Shown: piece after piece, positions 8,548 to 14,095 of the stretch
Position numbering within the stretch: the first letter of the stretch is position 1
How the letters are laid out: each line of letters starts with the position of its first letter
From: Planctomycetota bacterium
Lineage (GTDB): Bacteria; Planctomycetota; Planctomycetia; Pirellulales; Pirellulaceae
NCBI GenBank assembly: GCA_019347795.1
Contig: JAHWKS010000033.1
Span: 1 to 14,095, forward strand
DNA: 14,095 bases
Direction of reading: 5' to 3'
Translations under genes and position numbers: made by a program
Notes under the pieces: model-generated
Told to the model about the DNA's origin: nothing
Seen by the model: only the letters and a program-made list of their open reading frames with translations
The model's database searches: none

Positions 8548-9210
8548 ATGCGACTTGGACTTTACGGCGGTTCTTTCGATCCCGTGCACTACGGGCACCT
8601 GCTCCTGGCCGAGTGCTGCCGGGAGGAGCTGGCGCTGGATGCGGTGTGGTTTCTGCCGGCGGCGGTTTCTCCCTTCAAGACGGGACGCACGGAAACTCCG
8701 GCGAAGCATCGCGTGGAGATGCTCAAGCTGGCCCTGGCGGGGCACGAGGCGATGAACGTCTCAACGCTGGAGATCGATCGCGGCGGGGTGAGCTACACCG
8801 TCGAAACGCTGGCGGGGATTCGCGAGCAACAGCCCCAGGCGGAGCTGTTCTTCCTGATGGGCGGCGACAGCCTTCGCGACCTGCCCTCATGGCGGGAGCC
8901 CGGCCGAATTTGCGAGCTGGCTATTCCCGTGGTCGTCCCGCGGCCCGACGCCCCACCGGTCGATTACGACGTGCTGCGCGGCGTCGCCTCGCCGGAGCGA
9001 TTGGAGGTCATCCGCCGCCGCGAAGTCCAGATGCCGCAGATTAACCTGAGCAACACCGATCTTCGCCGCCGCGTCGCTGCCGGCCAGAGCATCCGCTACC
9101 GGACGCCGCGGGCCGTGGAGAAGTACATCGAAACACACGCGCTGTACCGGGAAGGCGATGAGGAGGAATCGTCGGGACTTGCCAAAACGATTCCGCCGCA
9201 TCAAACTTAG
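8548..9210 (+). CDS. nadD: Nicotinate-nucleotide adenylyltransferase
   Basis: This 220-aa protein catalyses the transfer of AMP from ATP to nicotinate mononucleotide, giving deamido-NAD in cytoplasmic NAD synthesis. The nucleotidyltransferase signature is at the N-terminus: GLYGGSFDPVHYGHL (residues 4-18), with the (H/T)xGH element. The NadD-specific region SYTVETL follows, then LMGGDSLRDLPSW, and near the C-terminus LSNTDLRRR, the ISxTxxR motif. The length is normal for NadD. The last 15 or so residues (EESSGLAKTIPPHQT) are a divergent tail. No Shine-Dalgarno sequence precedes the ATG, but the motif begins at once after it, so the start is secure. An inverted repeat follows 11 nt after the stop and may protect or end the transcript. 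Confidence 0.95.
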   Translation: MRLGLYGGSFDPVHYGHLLLAECCREELALDAVWFLPAAVSPFKTGRTETPAKHRVEMLKLALAGHEAMNVSTLEIDRGGVSYTVETLAGIREQQPQAELFFLMGGDSLRDLPSWREPGRICELAIPVVVPRPDAPPVDYDVLRGVASPERLEVIRRREVQMPQINLSNTDLRRRVAAGQSIRYRTPRAVEKYIETHALYREGDEEESSGLAKTIPPHQT

Positions 9211-9221
9211 CACTTCACACT

Positions 9222-9286
9222 AACCCGAAGCGTCAGAGCGTCAGCGAGGGTCTTGCGAGGTTCCCGTCTCGCTGACGCTTCGGGTT
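9222..9286. repeat. Imperfect inverted repeat (AACCCGAAGCGTCAG... type)
   Basis: The left arm AACCCGAAGCGTCAG (9222-9236) pairs with CTGACGCTTCGGGTT (9272-9286). Next to the loop CGAG (9245-9248) can pair with CTCG (9268-9271). The left arm carries an extra AGCGTCAG (9237-9244), an exact tandem copy of its own last eight bases. There is no T-run after the hairpin, so it is not a classical intrinsic terminator. Repeats of this sequence family are, from memory, dispersed in Pirellulales genomes. The rest of 9287-9465 shows no gene that I can support. Confidence 0.7.
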
Positions 9287-9465
9287 GGTATTTCCTCCGC
9301 ATTGTCGATTCAAGAAGCACAAGCGCCAGCGCCGAAGAAACCGAATATGAACGCAGTTTGCCCATCTCGATTCGCCTGTTGTTGCGGCTTGCCGGCCCGC
9401 GGCCCTTCGGGAGGATTGCGTTTGTAGTCGTTCATCGCTCGCTATTGAACACGCAAAGACTCGCA

Positions 9466-9496
9466 GGGTTGGGAGCCGCCGCTTCCAACCCTTTTT
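9466..9496 (+). terminator. Intrinsic-terminator-like hairpin just upstream of the permease
   Basis: GGGTTGGGAG (9466-9475) pairs over 10 bp (one G-U pair) with CTTCCAACCC (9482-9491) around the loop CCGCCG, and TTTTT follows directly. This is a strong + strand terminator shape. It ends 27 nt before the permease ATG. It could end the nadD transcript late, act as an attenuator for the permease, or be one copy of a dispersed repeat. Confidence 0.6.
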
Positions 9497-9523
9497 GTTT
9501 GCCTAAAAGCCACGCTTCGCGCC

Positions 9524-11311
9524 ATGACTGCTGACGGCTGGATCACGCTGGGACTGGTAGCGTTCATCCTGGTTGTGCTGGTGAAAAACCTGGCGCCGCC
9601 GGACCTGCTGTTTCTGGGCGCCACGGCGCTGTTGGCGCTGTTGGGCGTGATCTCGCCGCAGGAGGCGTTCGCGGGGTTCTCCAACCCCGGGATGTTGACC
9701 GTGGCTGCGCTGTTTGTGGTCGCAGCGGGACTGCGCGAAACAGGCGTCCTGGATCACCTGGGGCGACGCATTCTCGGGCGGGCGAAAACCGAGCCGCAGG
9801 TGATGGGCCGGCTGGCCGGCGTCGTGCTGCCGCTTTCGGCATTTCTCAATAACACGCCGATCGTGGCGATGTTCATCCCGGTGGTGATGGACTGGTGCCG
9901 CCGGCATCAAGTCTCGCCGTCAAAGCTGCTGATTCCGCTCTCGTTCCTCGCCATCCTCGGCGGCACGTGCACGCTCATCGGCACCTCGACCAACCTCGTG
10001 GTAAGCGGGCTGATGATCGAAAGCGACATCGAAGGCATCGAGCGCGGGATCGGCCTGTTCGAGCTGGCGCCGATCGGCATTCCTTACGCGGTGATCGGCT
10101 TTTTTTACCTCGTCGTGTTCGGCCGCTGGCTCCTTCCCGAACGCAAGGAGCTGCTGGAGCAGTTGGGCGAGGCCCGGCGGGAATACCTCGTCGAAGTGAT
10201 GGTGCAGCCGACCTGCCCGCTGATCGGCCAGAGCGTGGAGAACGCCGGTCTGCGGCAACTGCCGGGCTTGTTTCTCATCGAGATCGACCGCAACGGCGAG
10301 GTCATCGGCCCGGTGGGTCCCGACGAGTTGTTGGCCGCGAACGACCGCCTCGTGTTCACGGGCGTTGTGAGCAGCATCATCGAACTCGAAAAGATACCGG
10401 GCATCGTCCCTGCGGCCGATCCTGCGTATGAGGTGGCCCCGCAGAAGCAGAGGCGGCGGCGATTGTGCGAGGCGGTAATCTCGGCCAGCTCGCCGCTGAT
10501 CGGGCAGACGATCCGCGAAACCGACTTCCGCGCATCGTACGGAGCGGCGGTGGTCGCGGTGCATCGCAGCGGCGCCCGCGTCGAAAAGAAGGTGGGCGAC
10601 ATTCGCCTCCGTCCCGGCGACACGCTGCTGCTGCAAACCGGGCCGCACTTTCTTCGCGCTCATCGCAATGACCCGTCGTTCTATCTGGTGAGCGATGTTG
10701 AAGAATGGCGGCCGATCCGCTACGACCGCGCGTGGCAGGCCCTGGTGCTGTTTGTGATTCTGCTGGTGCTGATGACGACCGGCGTCACCGACACGCTCAC
10801 CGCCGCCGCGCTCGTGGCGGTGTTGATGGTGGCCGTCGGCTGCCTCTCCGCCGGCGAGGCCCGCAGCAGCATCGAGTGGCAGGTGCTGATCACGATCGCG
10901 GCTTCGTTCGGCGTAGGGGCGGCGCTGGAAAACTCCGGCGCCGCGGCGACCATAGCCGGCACGCTGTTCGACGCCACTCAGGCCTGGGGACCCGTGGCGG
11001 CGCTGGTGTGCATTACCCTCGTCGCCTCGCTGATGACCGAAATGATCACCAACAACGCCGCCGCCGTGCTGATGTTCCCCTTCTGCCTGCAGACCGCGTC
11101 GCTGTACAATGCGGACCCGCGGCCGTTCCTGATCGCGCTGGTGCTGGCTGCCTCGGCCAGTTTCATGACCCCCATCGGCTATCAGACGAACCTGATGGTC
11201 TACGGTCCCGGCGGCTACCGCTTCACCGATTTCCTGATCGTCGGCGCTCCGCTCAAGCTGGTGCTGACCATCGTCGCCGTGCTGCTGATCCCGCTGTTCT
11301 GGCCGTTTTGA
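9524..11311 (+). CDS. SLC13-type (DASS family) permease with two internal TrkA_C domains
   Basis: This 595-aa inner-membrane transporter has the two-fold repeat of the SLC13/DASS family. The first half carries FLNNTPIV (NNT at 109-111) and [10 protein letters not shown] (STN at 155-157). The second half repeats this with [11 protein letters not shown] (TNN at 509-511) and [10 protein letters not shown] (QTN at 554-556). These are the hairpin and Na+/anion-binding regions. Between the halves, two soluble TrkA_C/RCK_C domains can be recognised at about 222-292 and 312-380, both with the PLIGQ(S/T) entry and a D-R-L or GDTLLLQ strand. Such domains are known in a subset of prokaryotic SLC13 proteins and probably bind a ligand. 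Possible substrates are sulfate, phosphate or dicarboxylates; the sequence does not decide. No Shine-Dalgarno is evident, and a hairpin with a T-run lies 27 nt upstream. Confidence 0.92.
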   Translation: MTADGWITLGLVAFILVVLVKNLAPPDLLFLGATALLALLGVISPQEAFAGFSNPGMLTVAALFVVAAGLRETGVLDHLGRRILGRAKTEPQVMGRLAGVVLPLSAFLNNTPIVAMFIPVVMDWCRRHQVSPSKLLIPLSFLAILGGTCTLIGTSTNLVVSGLMIESDIEGIERGIGLFELAPIGIPYAVIGFFYLVVFGRWLLPERKELLEQLGEARREYLVEVMVQPTCPLIGQSVENAGLRQLPGLFLIEIDRNGEVIGPVGPDELLAANDRLVFTGVVSSIIELEKIPGIVPAADPAYEVAPQKQRRRRLCEAVISASSPLIGQTIRETDFRASYGAAVVAVHRSGARVEKKVGDIRLRPGDTLLLQTGPHFLRAHRNDPSFYLVSDVEEWRPIRYDRAWQALVLFVILLVLMTTGVTDTLTAAALVAVLMVAVGCLSAGEARSSIEWQVLITIAASFGVGAALENSGAAATIAGTLFDATQAWGPVAALVCITLVASLMTEMITNNAAAVLMFPFCLQTASLYNADPRPFLIALVLAASASFMTPIGYQTNLMVYGPGGYRFTDFLIVGAPLKLVLTIVAVLLIPLFWPF

Positions 11312-11450
11312 GACCGACTGCGTCTGCACGGAGGAGCCGCGGCCAAACCAGCAGGTGTCCAGAGGCGCCTGTGCGTGTGCACCTCCGCTTCCTGAAGGAT
11401 GCGCGTGAACGCGGCGTAGTTATGTCGCTTTCTTGGCGCGGGCTTAGGAA
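11312..11450. other. Convergent intergenic gap
   Basis: This 139-nt gap lies between the convergent permease and the 223-aa gene. It contains a short palindrome (AGGCGCCT) but no hairpin followed by a T-run in either direction. I see no gene in it. Confidence 0.4.
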
Positions 11451-12122
11451 TCACATGGCCCGTCGCCATGCCAATAGTTTGCCGTCTGCGGGCCAGCGAC
11501 CAAGCCAACAGCAGGGCCAAAGTCCTTGGTTGTATGCTGCAAATAATCGTTCCCAGAAATTCTGGGTTCTTCCATTGAATGCCCGATTTTTGCAGCATTC
11601 CATCATGTCGCAAGCGATTTCATTGATGGCAAATTCGCGACAGTAATCAATGCTTCTATCTGGACCTTGAGGTCCAGCAGGAAGTATTTGCCGAAGGTGG
11701 TCGTGAAGATACATCGGACTGTCCGCTGTCCACTTTATAGCGAGGGACTTGCACTTGTTTATTTCAGCTTCGTGCTCGTGTTCCCAAGAATACCACTCCG
11801 TTGTCTGGATGTATTCAGCGATCAAGCTCCCGCGTAAACCCCCCCAACCCTCTTCGTCGCTCCAGTCGATTTCCCCGGTATGCGGCCATGTTTCGGGCGT
11901 GAGGATACCGTCGGACTTGTACGCAACCATGAATCGTGCTTCATCGCTTGCGAACCCTGCGGCGTCAACGGCCCTGACGAGATCGTTCGTCACGGTAATG
12001 TCGTCACGTTCTTCAGGCGGTCCAACACCGGCAACGATCCCGTCAGAGAACGTGAATTCCATCACCTCGCGAACCAACTCGCGGTTGGGACCGTGATATT
12101 CGAGTTCTTCGGGGACGCACAT
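11451..12122 (-). CDS. Hypothetical protein, 223 aa
   Basis: I do not recognise this protein. It looks real: it is acidic, with balanced composition and well-formed segments. Examples are MCVPEELEYHG at the start, a Trp-rich middle (IDWSDEEGWGGL, TTEWYSWEHEHEAEI) and an ending FAAYNQGLWPCCWLGRWPAD that resembles a conserved C-terminal PCGW-like strand seen in unrelated hypothetical proteins. It has no signal peptide or membrane segment, so it is probably cytoplasmic. The ATG at 12122 has no good ribosome-binding site. The frame stays open upstream with plausible residues (RHIV before M), but no better start codon was found. It lies 99 nt downstream of the antitoxin-like gene on the same strand. 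A role as a stress or immunity-type accessory protein would be a guess. Confidence 0.65.
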   Translation of the reverse strand: MCVPEELEYHGPNRELVREVMEFTFSDGIVAGVGPPEERDDITVTNDLVRAVDAAGFASDEARFMVAYKSDGILTPETWPHTGEIDWSDEEGWGGLRGSLIAEYIQTTEWYSWEHEHEAEINKCKSLAIKWTADSPMYLHDHLRQILPAGPQGPDRSIDYCREFAINEIACDMMECCKNRAFNGRTQNFWERLFAAYNQGLWPCCWLGRWPADGKLLAWRRAM

Positions 12123-12150
12123 GACGATGTGTCGCGTTCGTCTTGCGACT

Positions 12151-12225
12151 TTATTCCTGCTGTAACCGGGCGGCGATGATTGAGTGTGGATTGAGCATCC
12201 GCTCGACTCCGCCGCGAATCGTCAT
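12151..12225 (-). CDS. Tiny ORF overlapping the antitoxin-like gene (24 aa)
   Basis: Its ATG overlaps the stop of the antitoxin-like gene in an ATGA junction. It encodes 24 residues starting MTIRGGVERMLNPHS and ending LQQE before TAA. The coupling would be normal for the second gene of a toxin-antitoxin pair, but the product is far too short for a known toxin. It may be a remnant, a leader peptide or chance. Confidence 0.2.
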   Translation of the reverse strand: MTIRGGVERMLNPHSIIAARLQQE

Positions 12226-12452
12226 GAGCGAAATTCTTCGTAGCGGTCGTAGTCGGCCATCTTCGAATCGTCCCAGCCTTCCCGCCAGGCTTCGTCAATC
12301 GCCGGATATGCTTGCGCGGGATCGAAATCGAGGAGCGCCCGAACCCGTTCGTACGCATCCCGCGGCAGCACGACGACCTCGCGGCCCTGGACCGTCACCG
12401 CAACAGGATGGCCGTCGTCAAGCGACTGAATATGTTGATTGGTCAGGTTCAT
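12222..12452 (-). CDS. Small antitoxin-like protein, 76 aa
   Basis: The start at 12452 is fixed by a clear GGAGG (12458-12462) five bases before the ATG; a longer in-frame start at 12563 gives a basic extension and is rejected. The N-terminal half (NQHIQSLDDGHPVAVTVQGR, then EVVVLPRDAYERVRAL) has the strand-strand-helix pattern of small Phd/YefM-like or planctomycete antitoxin proteins: a short helix, the phrase PVAVTVQGREVVVL, then RDAYERV. The C-terminal half is acidic (DEAWREGWDDSKMADYDRYE) and probably disordered or partner-binding. Known relatives are usually followed by a PIN or MazF-type toxin. Here only a 24-codon overlapping ORF and then the 223-aa gene follow. Family assignment is by pattern only. 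Confidence 0.7.
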   Translation of the reverse strand: MNLTNQHIQSLDDGHPVAVTVQGREVVVLPRDAYERVRALLDFDPAQAYPAIDEAWREGWDDSKMADYDRYEEFRS

Positions 12453-12604
12453 GATTGCCTCCAAGACAATTCTCACATGCATCGCACGCGATCGCAACGC
12501 GAGCTGGCTAAGAATCATTCGGCAAGTGGCCGCACGGTGCCGCACGGTCTTGCTGTTTACCACGAGGGGCGCGGGCCCGCGGACGCCGAATCCTTTTTAA
12601 GAAG
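12453..12604. other. Gap after the GNAT gene
   Basis: This 152-nt gap contains a 12-bp perfect palindrome CGCGGGCCCGCG (12570-12581), but no T-run follows on the minus strand. No RYYYAAC/GTTRRRY pair of an attC was found here, so if GNAT is a cassette its own 3' attC is missing or degenerate. Confidence 0.4.
12458..12462 (-). promoter_or_regulatory. Shine-Dalgarno site that fixes the antitoxin-like start
   Basis: On the minus strand the bases read TTGGAGGCAATCATG: a perfect GGAGG five bases before the ATG at 12452. This is one of the best ribosome-binding sites in the window and decides against the longer ORF. Confidence 0.75.
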
Positions 12605-13102
12605 TCAGGCAGCGTCTGGGCCGGGCGTCCGAAGTTTCGTGGACACGGGTAGGTAGCCCAGCGCCTCGTAGAACCGCCGCGCTTCGGCGTTGACCTCGTA
12701 GACGTTCACTTCAACCCACGGGGCGCCCAAGCGGATGGCCCAGGATTCGACCGACCGCGCGAGCAGCTTGCCAATTCCACGACGCCGCCAGGCAGGATCG
12801 ACCACGAGAGCCTCCAGAACGCCCCATCGCTGTTGGATGAACACGGGGAGATCGGGCGCCGCTCGCATCCGACCGAACGCGACGCCCACGAGACGCCCTG
12901 CCTCTGCCACGAACACGGCCGAGTCCTCCCGGTTCAACAGGTCCGCGAAGTAGGTCTCGGATCGAGGCTGGTCGATCGGTTTGGTGAACATCCACGGAAG
13001 CCGGTCCCGGTGGAGCTCATCGAGCGCATCCATCAATCGACACACGCCGTCGTAGTCTTCCAACCGAGCGGGGCGAATCGTCGCTTCGTTTGAAGTCGAC
13101 AT
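12605..13102 (-). CDS. GNAT family N-acetyltransferase
   Basis: This 165-aa protein starts at the ATG at 13102, whose product begins MSTSNEATIRPARLEDYDGV, the usual GNAT first strand and helix. An open extension to 13237 runs through the attC site and is not coding. Motif A, which binds the acetyl-CoA pyrophosphate, is clear: LEALVVDPAWRRRGIGKLLA (97-116), with R-x-x-G-x-G at 107-111. The following WVEVNVYEVNAEARRFYEAL (129-148) is motif B with the conserved N..A..FYE. The substrate is unknown; GNAT proteins acetylate small amines, antibiotics or protein N-termini in the cytoplasm. The start lies 25 nt from the attC crossover point, as expected for an integron cassette. AGAGG, 12 nt before the ATG, may serve as ribosome-binding site. 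No second attC is visible after the stop. Confidence 0.9.
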   Translation of the reverse strand: MSTSNEATIRPARLEDYDGVCRLMDALDELHRDRLPWMFTKPIDQPRSETYFADLLNREDSAVFVAEAGRLVGVAFGRMRAAPDLPVFIQQRWGVLEALVVDPAWRRRGIGKLLARSVESWAIRLGAPWVEVNVYEVNAEARRFYEALGYLPVSTKLRTPGPDAA

Positions 13103-13126
13103 GCTGCGTGCTGCCTCTCTTCGTTT

Positions 13127-13210
13127 ACCTAACGCTCGCGTTAACCGGGCCGCGGTTAACGACATTGATTTCAGATCGCCGCGCGGCCCCGGTTGAACGC
13201 GTGGTTGGGC
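13127..13210 (-). other. Integron attC recombination site (84 bp)
   Basis: Read on the minus strand, the site opens with GCCCAAC (R'' box, RYYYAAC; 13204-13210) and closes with GTTAGGT (R' box, GTTRRRY; 13127-13133). Inside, CGCGTTCAACCGGGGCCGCG pairs with CGCGGCCCGGTTAACGCG to give an 18-bp stem with two extra bases (a C and a G) on the left arm only. Short unpaired spacers, CA and AGC, separate stem and boxes. The loop is 27 nt. This reproduces the known attC plan: R and L boxes, unpaired spacer, extrahelical bases on the L'' side, variable loop. The layout RYYYAAC-N5-GTTCAA...TTAAC-N6-GTTRRRY is the same as in the aadA attC. The orientation places the small ORF upstream as the donor cassette and GNAT as the next cassette. 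The crossover would fall between G and TT at 13133/13132. Confidence 0.82.
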
Positions 13211-13233
13211 ACTGGCAGTAGCATCCACGGAAT

Positions 13234-13647
13234 TCATGCCATGCCTAACGCGGCCAGTATGGCGCGCACTTGCAGTTGTGGCGAGTCATAAATGTGCAGT
13301 GTGAAATCCAACGGGCGCGGCGGCGTCAGCGAGACTCGCAGCCGCTGCCGCCTGCCGACTCGGGTTTGGACACAGGCTCGCGACAGCGGTAGTCGTCGAG
13401 GCCGCGAAGAAAATGTAGCGTCTCGCCAAGCAATCAGGCTAAGTAGGCAACCACGGCGTTCGGTGCGGTAGAACGAGAAGGTATGCTCCTCTTCGAACGA
13501 GGAATGGCGCGACCGACACGAGCATGCGATCTCGCCATCTGCCAGTTCGACGCGAAGCCATACGCGGCGTGGCGCGTCGTCATCCGACGCGAAGACAGCG
13601 CGTACCGCGTGTTTGTCATCGCGTACGGACCTCATCGCGAAAGCCAC
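13234..13647 (-). CDS. Hypothetical protein, 137 aa, probable integron cassette ORF
   Basis: I do not recognise the product. The start chosen is the GTG at 13647, which has AGAGGA (13655-13660) seven bases upstream. The frame is open to 13788, but that extension is composition-shifted and crosses an inverted repeat. An ATG four codons later (13635) is an alternative. Residues 10-50 look like a small beta-rich domain (VRAVFASDDDAPRRVWLRVE, then ADGEIACSC). The end LDFTLHIYDSPQLQVRAILA is also plausible, while the middle is Arg-rich. The stop lies 23 nt before the attC site in the same orientation, and the GTG lies 24 nt after a GTTGGGC box (13670-13676). This is the geometry of a short integron cassette of about 540 bp. 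Confidence 0.5.
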   Translation of the reverse strand: MAFAMRSVRDDKHAVRAVFASDDDAPRRVWLRVELADGEIACSCRSRHSSFEEEHTFSFYRTERRGCLLSLIAWRDATFSSRPRRLPLSRACVQTRVGRRQRLRVSLTPPRPLDFTLHIYDSPQLQVRAILAALGMA

Positions 13648-13654
13648 TTGAGCG

Positions 13655-13660
13655 TCCTCT
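13655..13660 (-). promoter_or_regulatory. Shine-Dalgarno site supporting the GTG start
   Basis: AGAGGA on the minus strand lies seven bases before the GTG at 13647. It is the reason for preferring this start over the longer open frame. Confidence 0.45.
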
Positions 13661-13669
13661 GAATTGCGT

Positions 13670-13676
13670 GCCCAAC
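13670..13676 (-). other. R'-box-like GTTGGGC, possible end of an upstream attC
   Basis: On the minus strand GTTGGGC matches GTTRRRY and is preceded by GTTCAAC with a 6-nt spacer, the same spacing as in the attC at 13127-13210. No matching RYYYAAC arm was found further upstream, so this is at best a degenerate or truncated site. Confidence 0.3.
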
Positions 13677-13707
13677 TTTGACGTTGAACTGACCATTGTA
13701 ACACCTG

Positions 13708-13729
13708 TAGGCTGCGGGTTTGCAGCCTA
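13708..13729. repeat. Short perfect inverted repeat
   Basis: TAGGCTGC and GCAGCCTA form an 8-bp perfect stem around the loop GGGTTT. There is no T-run on either side. It resembles the small dispersed hairpins common between planctomycete genes and lies upstream of the cassette ORF. Confidence 0.45.
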
Positions 13730-13980
13730 GCACGCAGTCGGTGGATTGGCGCAAGTCGCATCGTAGCAGCGGGTTGGTCCGGGCTCAATCATGGGCGCGG
13801 CGCGTGAGGATGTTTCCGGCCAGCGCTCAATCGCGGGAGTCCGGCTGCAGGCGGTCGGCGGGTTTCTGCACCCCGCGTCCGCCGCGGTTTAAAACGTGGA
13901 TGTAGACCATCGTCCAGCACTTCCGCGCCGATCACTGCGTTTCTTCAAGCGTCTGGTCCAGAAGGAGACGTGGACGAAAG
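13730..13980. other. Gap without a recognised gene
   Basis: About 250 nt lie between the short inverted repeat and the terminator. No convincing ORF, promoter or RNA gene was seen on either strand. Confidence 0.35.
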
Positions 13981-14014
13981 AATCCCGCCTGCCGGTCCTT
14001 CGGCAGACGGGATT
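13981..14014 (-). terminator. Rho-independent terminator of the gene at the right edge
   Basis: On the minus strand AATCCCGTCTGCCG pairs over 14 bp (one U-G pair) with CGGCAGGCGGGATT around the loop AAGGAC, followed by CTTTC. It starts 7 nt after the stop codon of the minus-strand gene at 14022. Confidence 0.75.
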
Positions 14015-14021
14015 GTGGCGC

Positions 14022-14095
14022 CTACAGCAGGTTCACAACGCGCTGGGCGAGGCCTTGCTCGCCCAGGACGATGTTGAGGTGGCCGGCGGAGGCGA
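14022..14095 (-). CDS. C-terminal fragment of an unidentified protein
   Basis: The frame is open from the right edge of the window and ends at a TAG (14022-14024), giving the last 24 residues, which include GHLNIVLGEQGLAQRVVNLL at the very end. The hydrophobic pattern is that of a real folded C-terminus, and the intrinsic terminator 7 nt downstream supports a genuine gene end. The family cannot be told from so short a piece. Confidence 0.6.
   Translation of the reverse strand, partial: ASAGHLNIVLGEQGLAQRVVNLL

Noticed and set aside
9253..9534. 93-codon + strand ORF between nadD and the permease
   Set aside because: It begins inside the inverted repeat, runs through the terminator hairpin, overlaps the permease start and has no coding-like composition.
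9920..11329. 469-codon minus-strand open frame
   Set aside because: Antisense to the permease and extremely rich in His, Gln, Arg and Gly, which is typical of the complement of GC-rich membrane-protein codons.
12570..12581. Palindrome CGCGGGCCCGCG as terminator of the GNAT gene
   Set aside because: No T-run follows on the minus strand; on the plus strand a T-run exists further on, but no plus-strand gene precedes it.
13243..13249. GCCTAAC (GTTAGGC on the minus strand) as a second attC box
   Set aside because: It matches the box consensus but lies in the last codons of the 137-aa ORF and has no paired box or arm within attC distance.
1..14095. CRISPR arrays, tRNA or rRNA genes, insertion sequences
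   Set aside because: No regularly spaced repeats, no cloverleaf-like or rRNA-like sequence and no transposase motif were noticed on either strand by eye.

Overview
The window reads as a piece of a GC-rich bacterial chromosome, most likely from the Planctomycetota (Pirellulales or a close relative). This rests on three things. There is an inverted repeat built on AACCCGAAGCGTCAGCG after nadD, of a kind I associate with Pirellulales intergenic regions. There is a DUF4058 remnant, a family common in planctomycetes. Shine-Dalgarno sites are weak or missing at several housekeeping starts. The assignment is an inference; no rRNA or other marker gene is present.

Layout. (1) 1-1479: the 3' end of an enolase-superfamily (MR/MLE) gene on + converges, with 3 nt between, on an exported M48 zinc metalloprotease on -. 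(2) 1484-7698: a compact three-gene minus-strand operon, transcribed in the order DUF6361 protein, two-motif phospholipase-D-like protein, large SF2/SNF2-like helicase. The first junction is an ATGA overlap and the second a 6-nt gap. This nuclease-like plus helicase architecture looks like an anti-phage or DNA-processing defence cassette. Its function is inferred, and I do not recall a named system with exactly this trio. The helicase gene carries an apparent 1-nt frameshift near its 3' end (about 1762): the family-like C-terminus continues in the next frame and stops at 1657, while the uncorrected frame runs on to 1484. (3) 7815-8337: a frameshifted, 3'-truncated DUF4058 pseudogene on +. (4) 8548-11311: nadD (NAD biosynthesis), a 313-nt gap holding the repeat and an intrinsic-terminator-like hairpin, and then an SLC13-type permease with two internal TrkA_C/RCK_C domains, both genes on +. 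(5) 11451-13647: minus-strand accessory genes, namely an unrecognised 223-aa protein, a small antitoxin-like protein with a tiny overlapping ORF behind it, a GNAT acetyltransferase, and a small hypothetical ORF. Between the last two lies an 84-bp sequence with the full architecture of an integron attC site: GTTRRRY and RYYYAAC boxes, an 18-bp inner stem with two extrahelical bases on one arm, and the correct spacers. (6) 13981-14095: an intrinsic terminator and the last 24 codons of an unidentified minus-strand gene.

The two most notable systems are the DUF6361-PLD-helicase operon and the attC site, which implies that the GNAT gene and the small ORF upstream of it are, or descend from, integron gene cassettes. 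No integrase is visible in the window. No tRNA, rRNA, CRISPR array, transposase or replication origin was seen.
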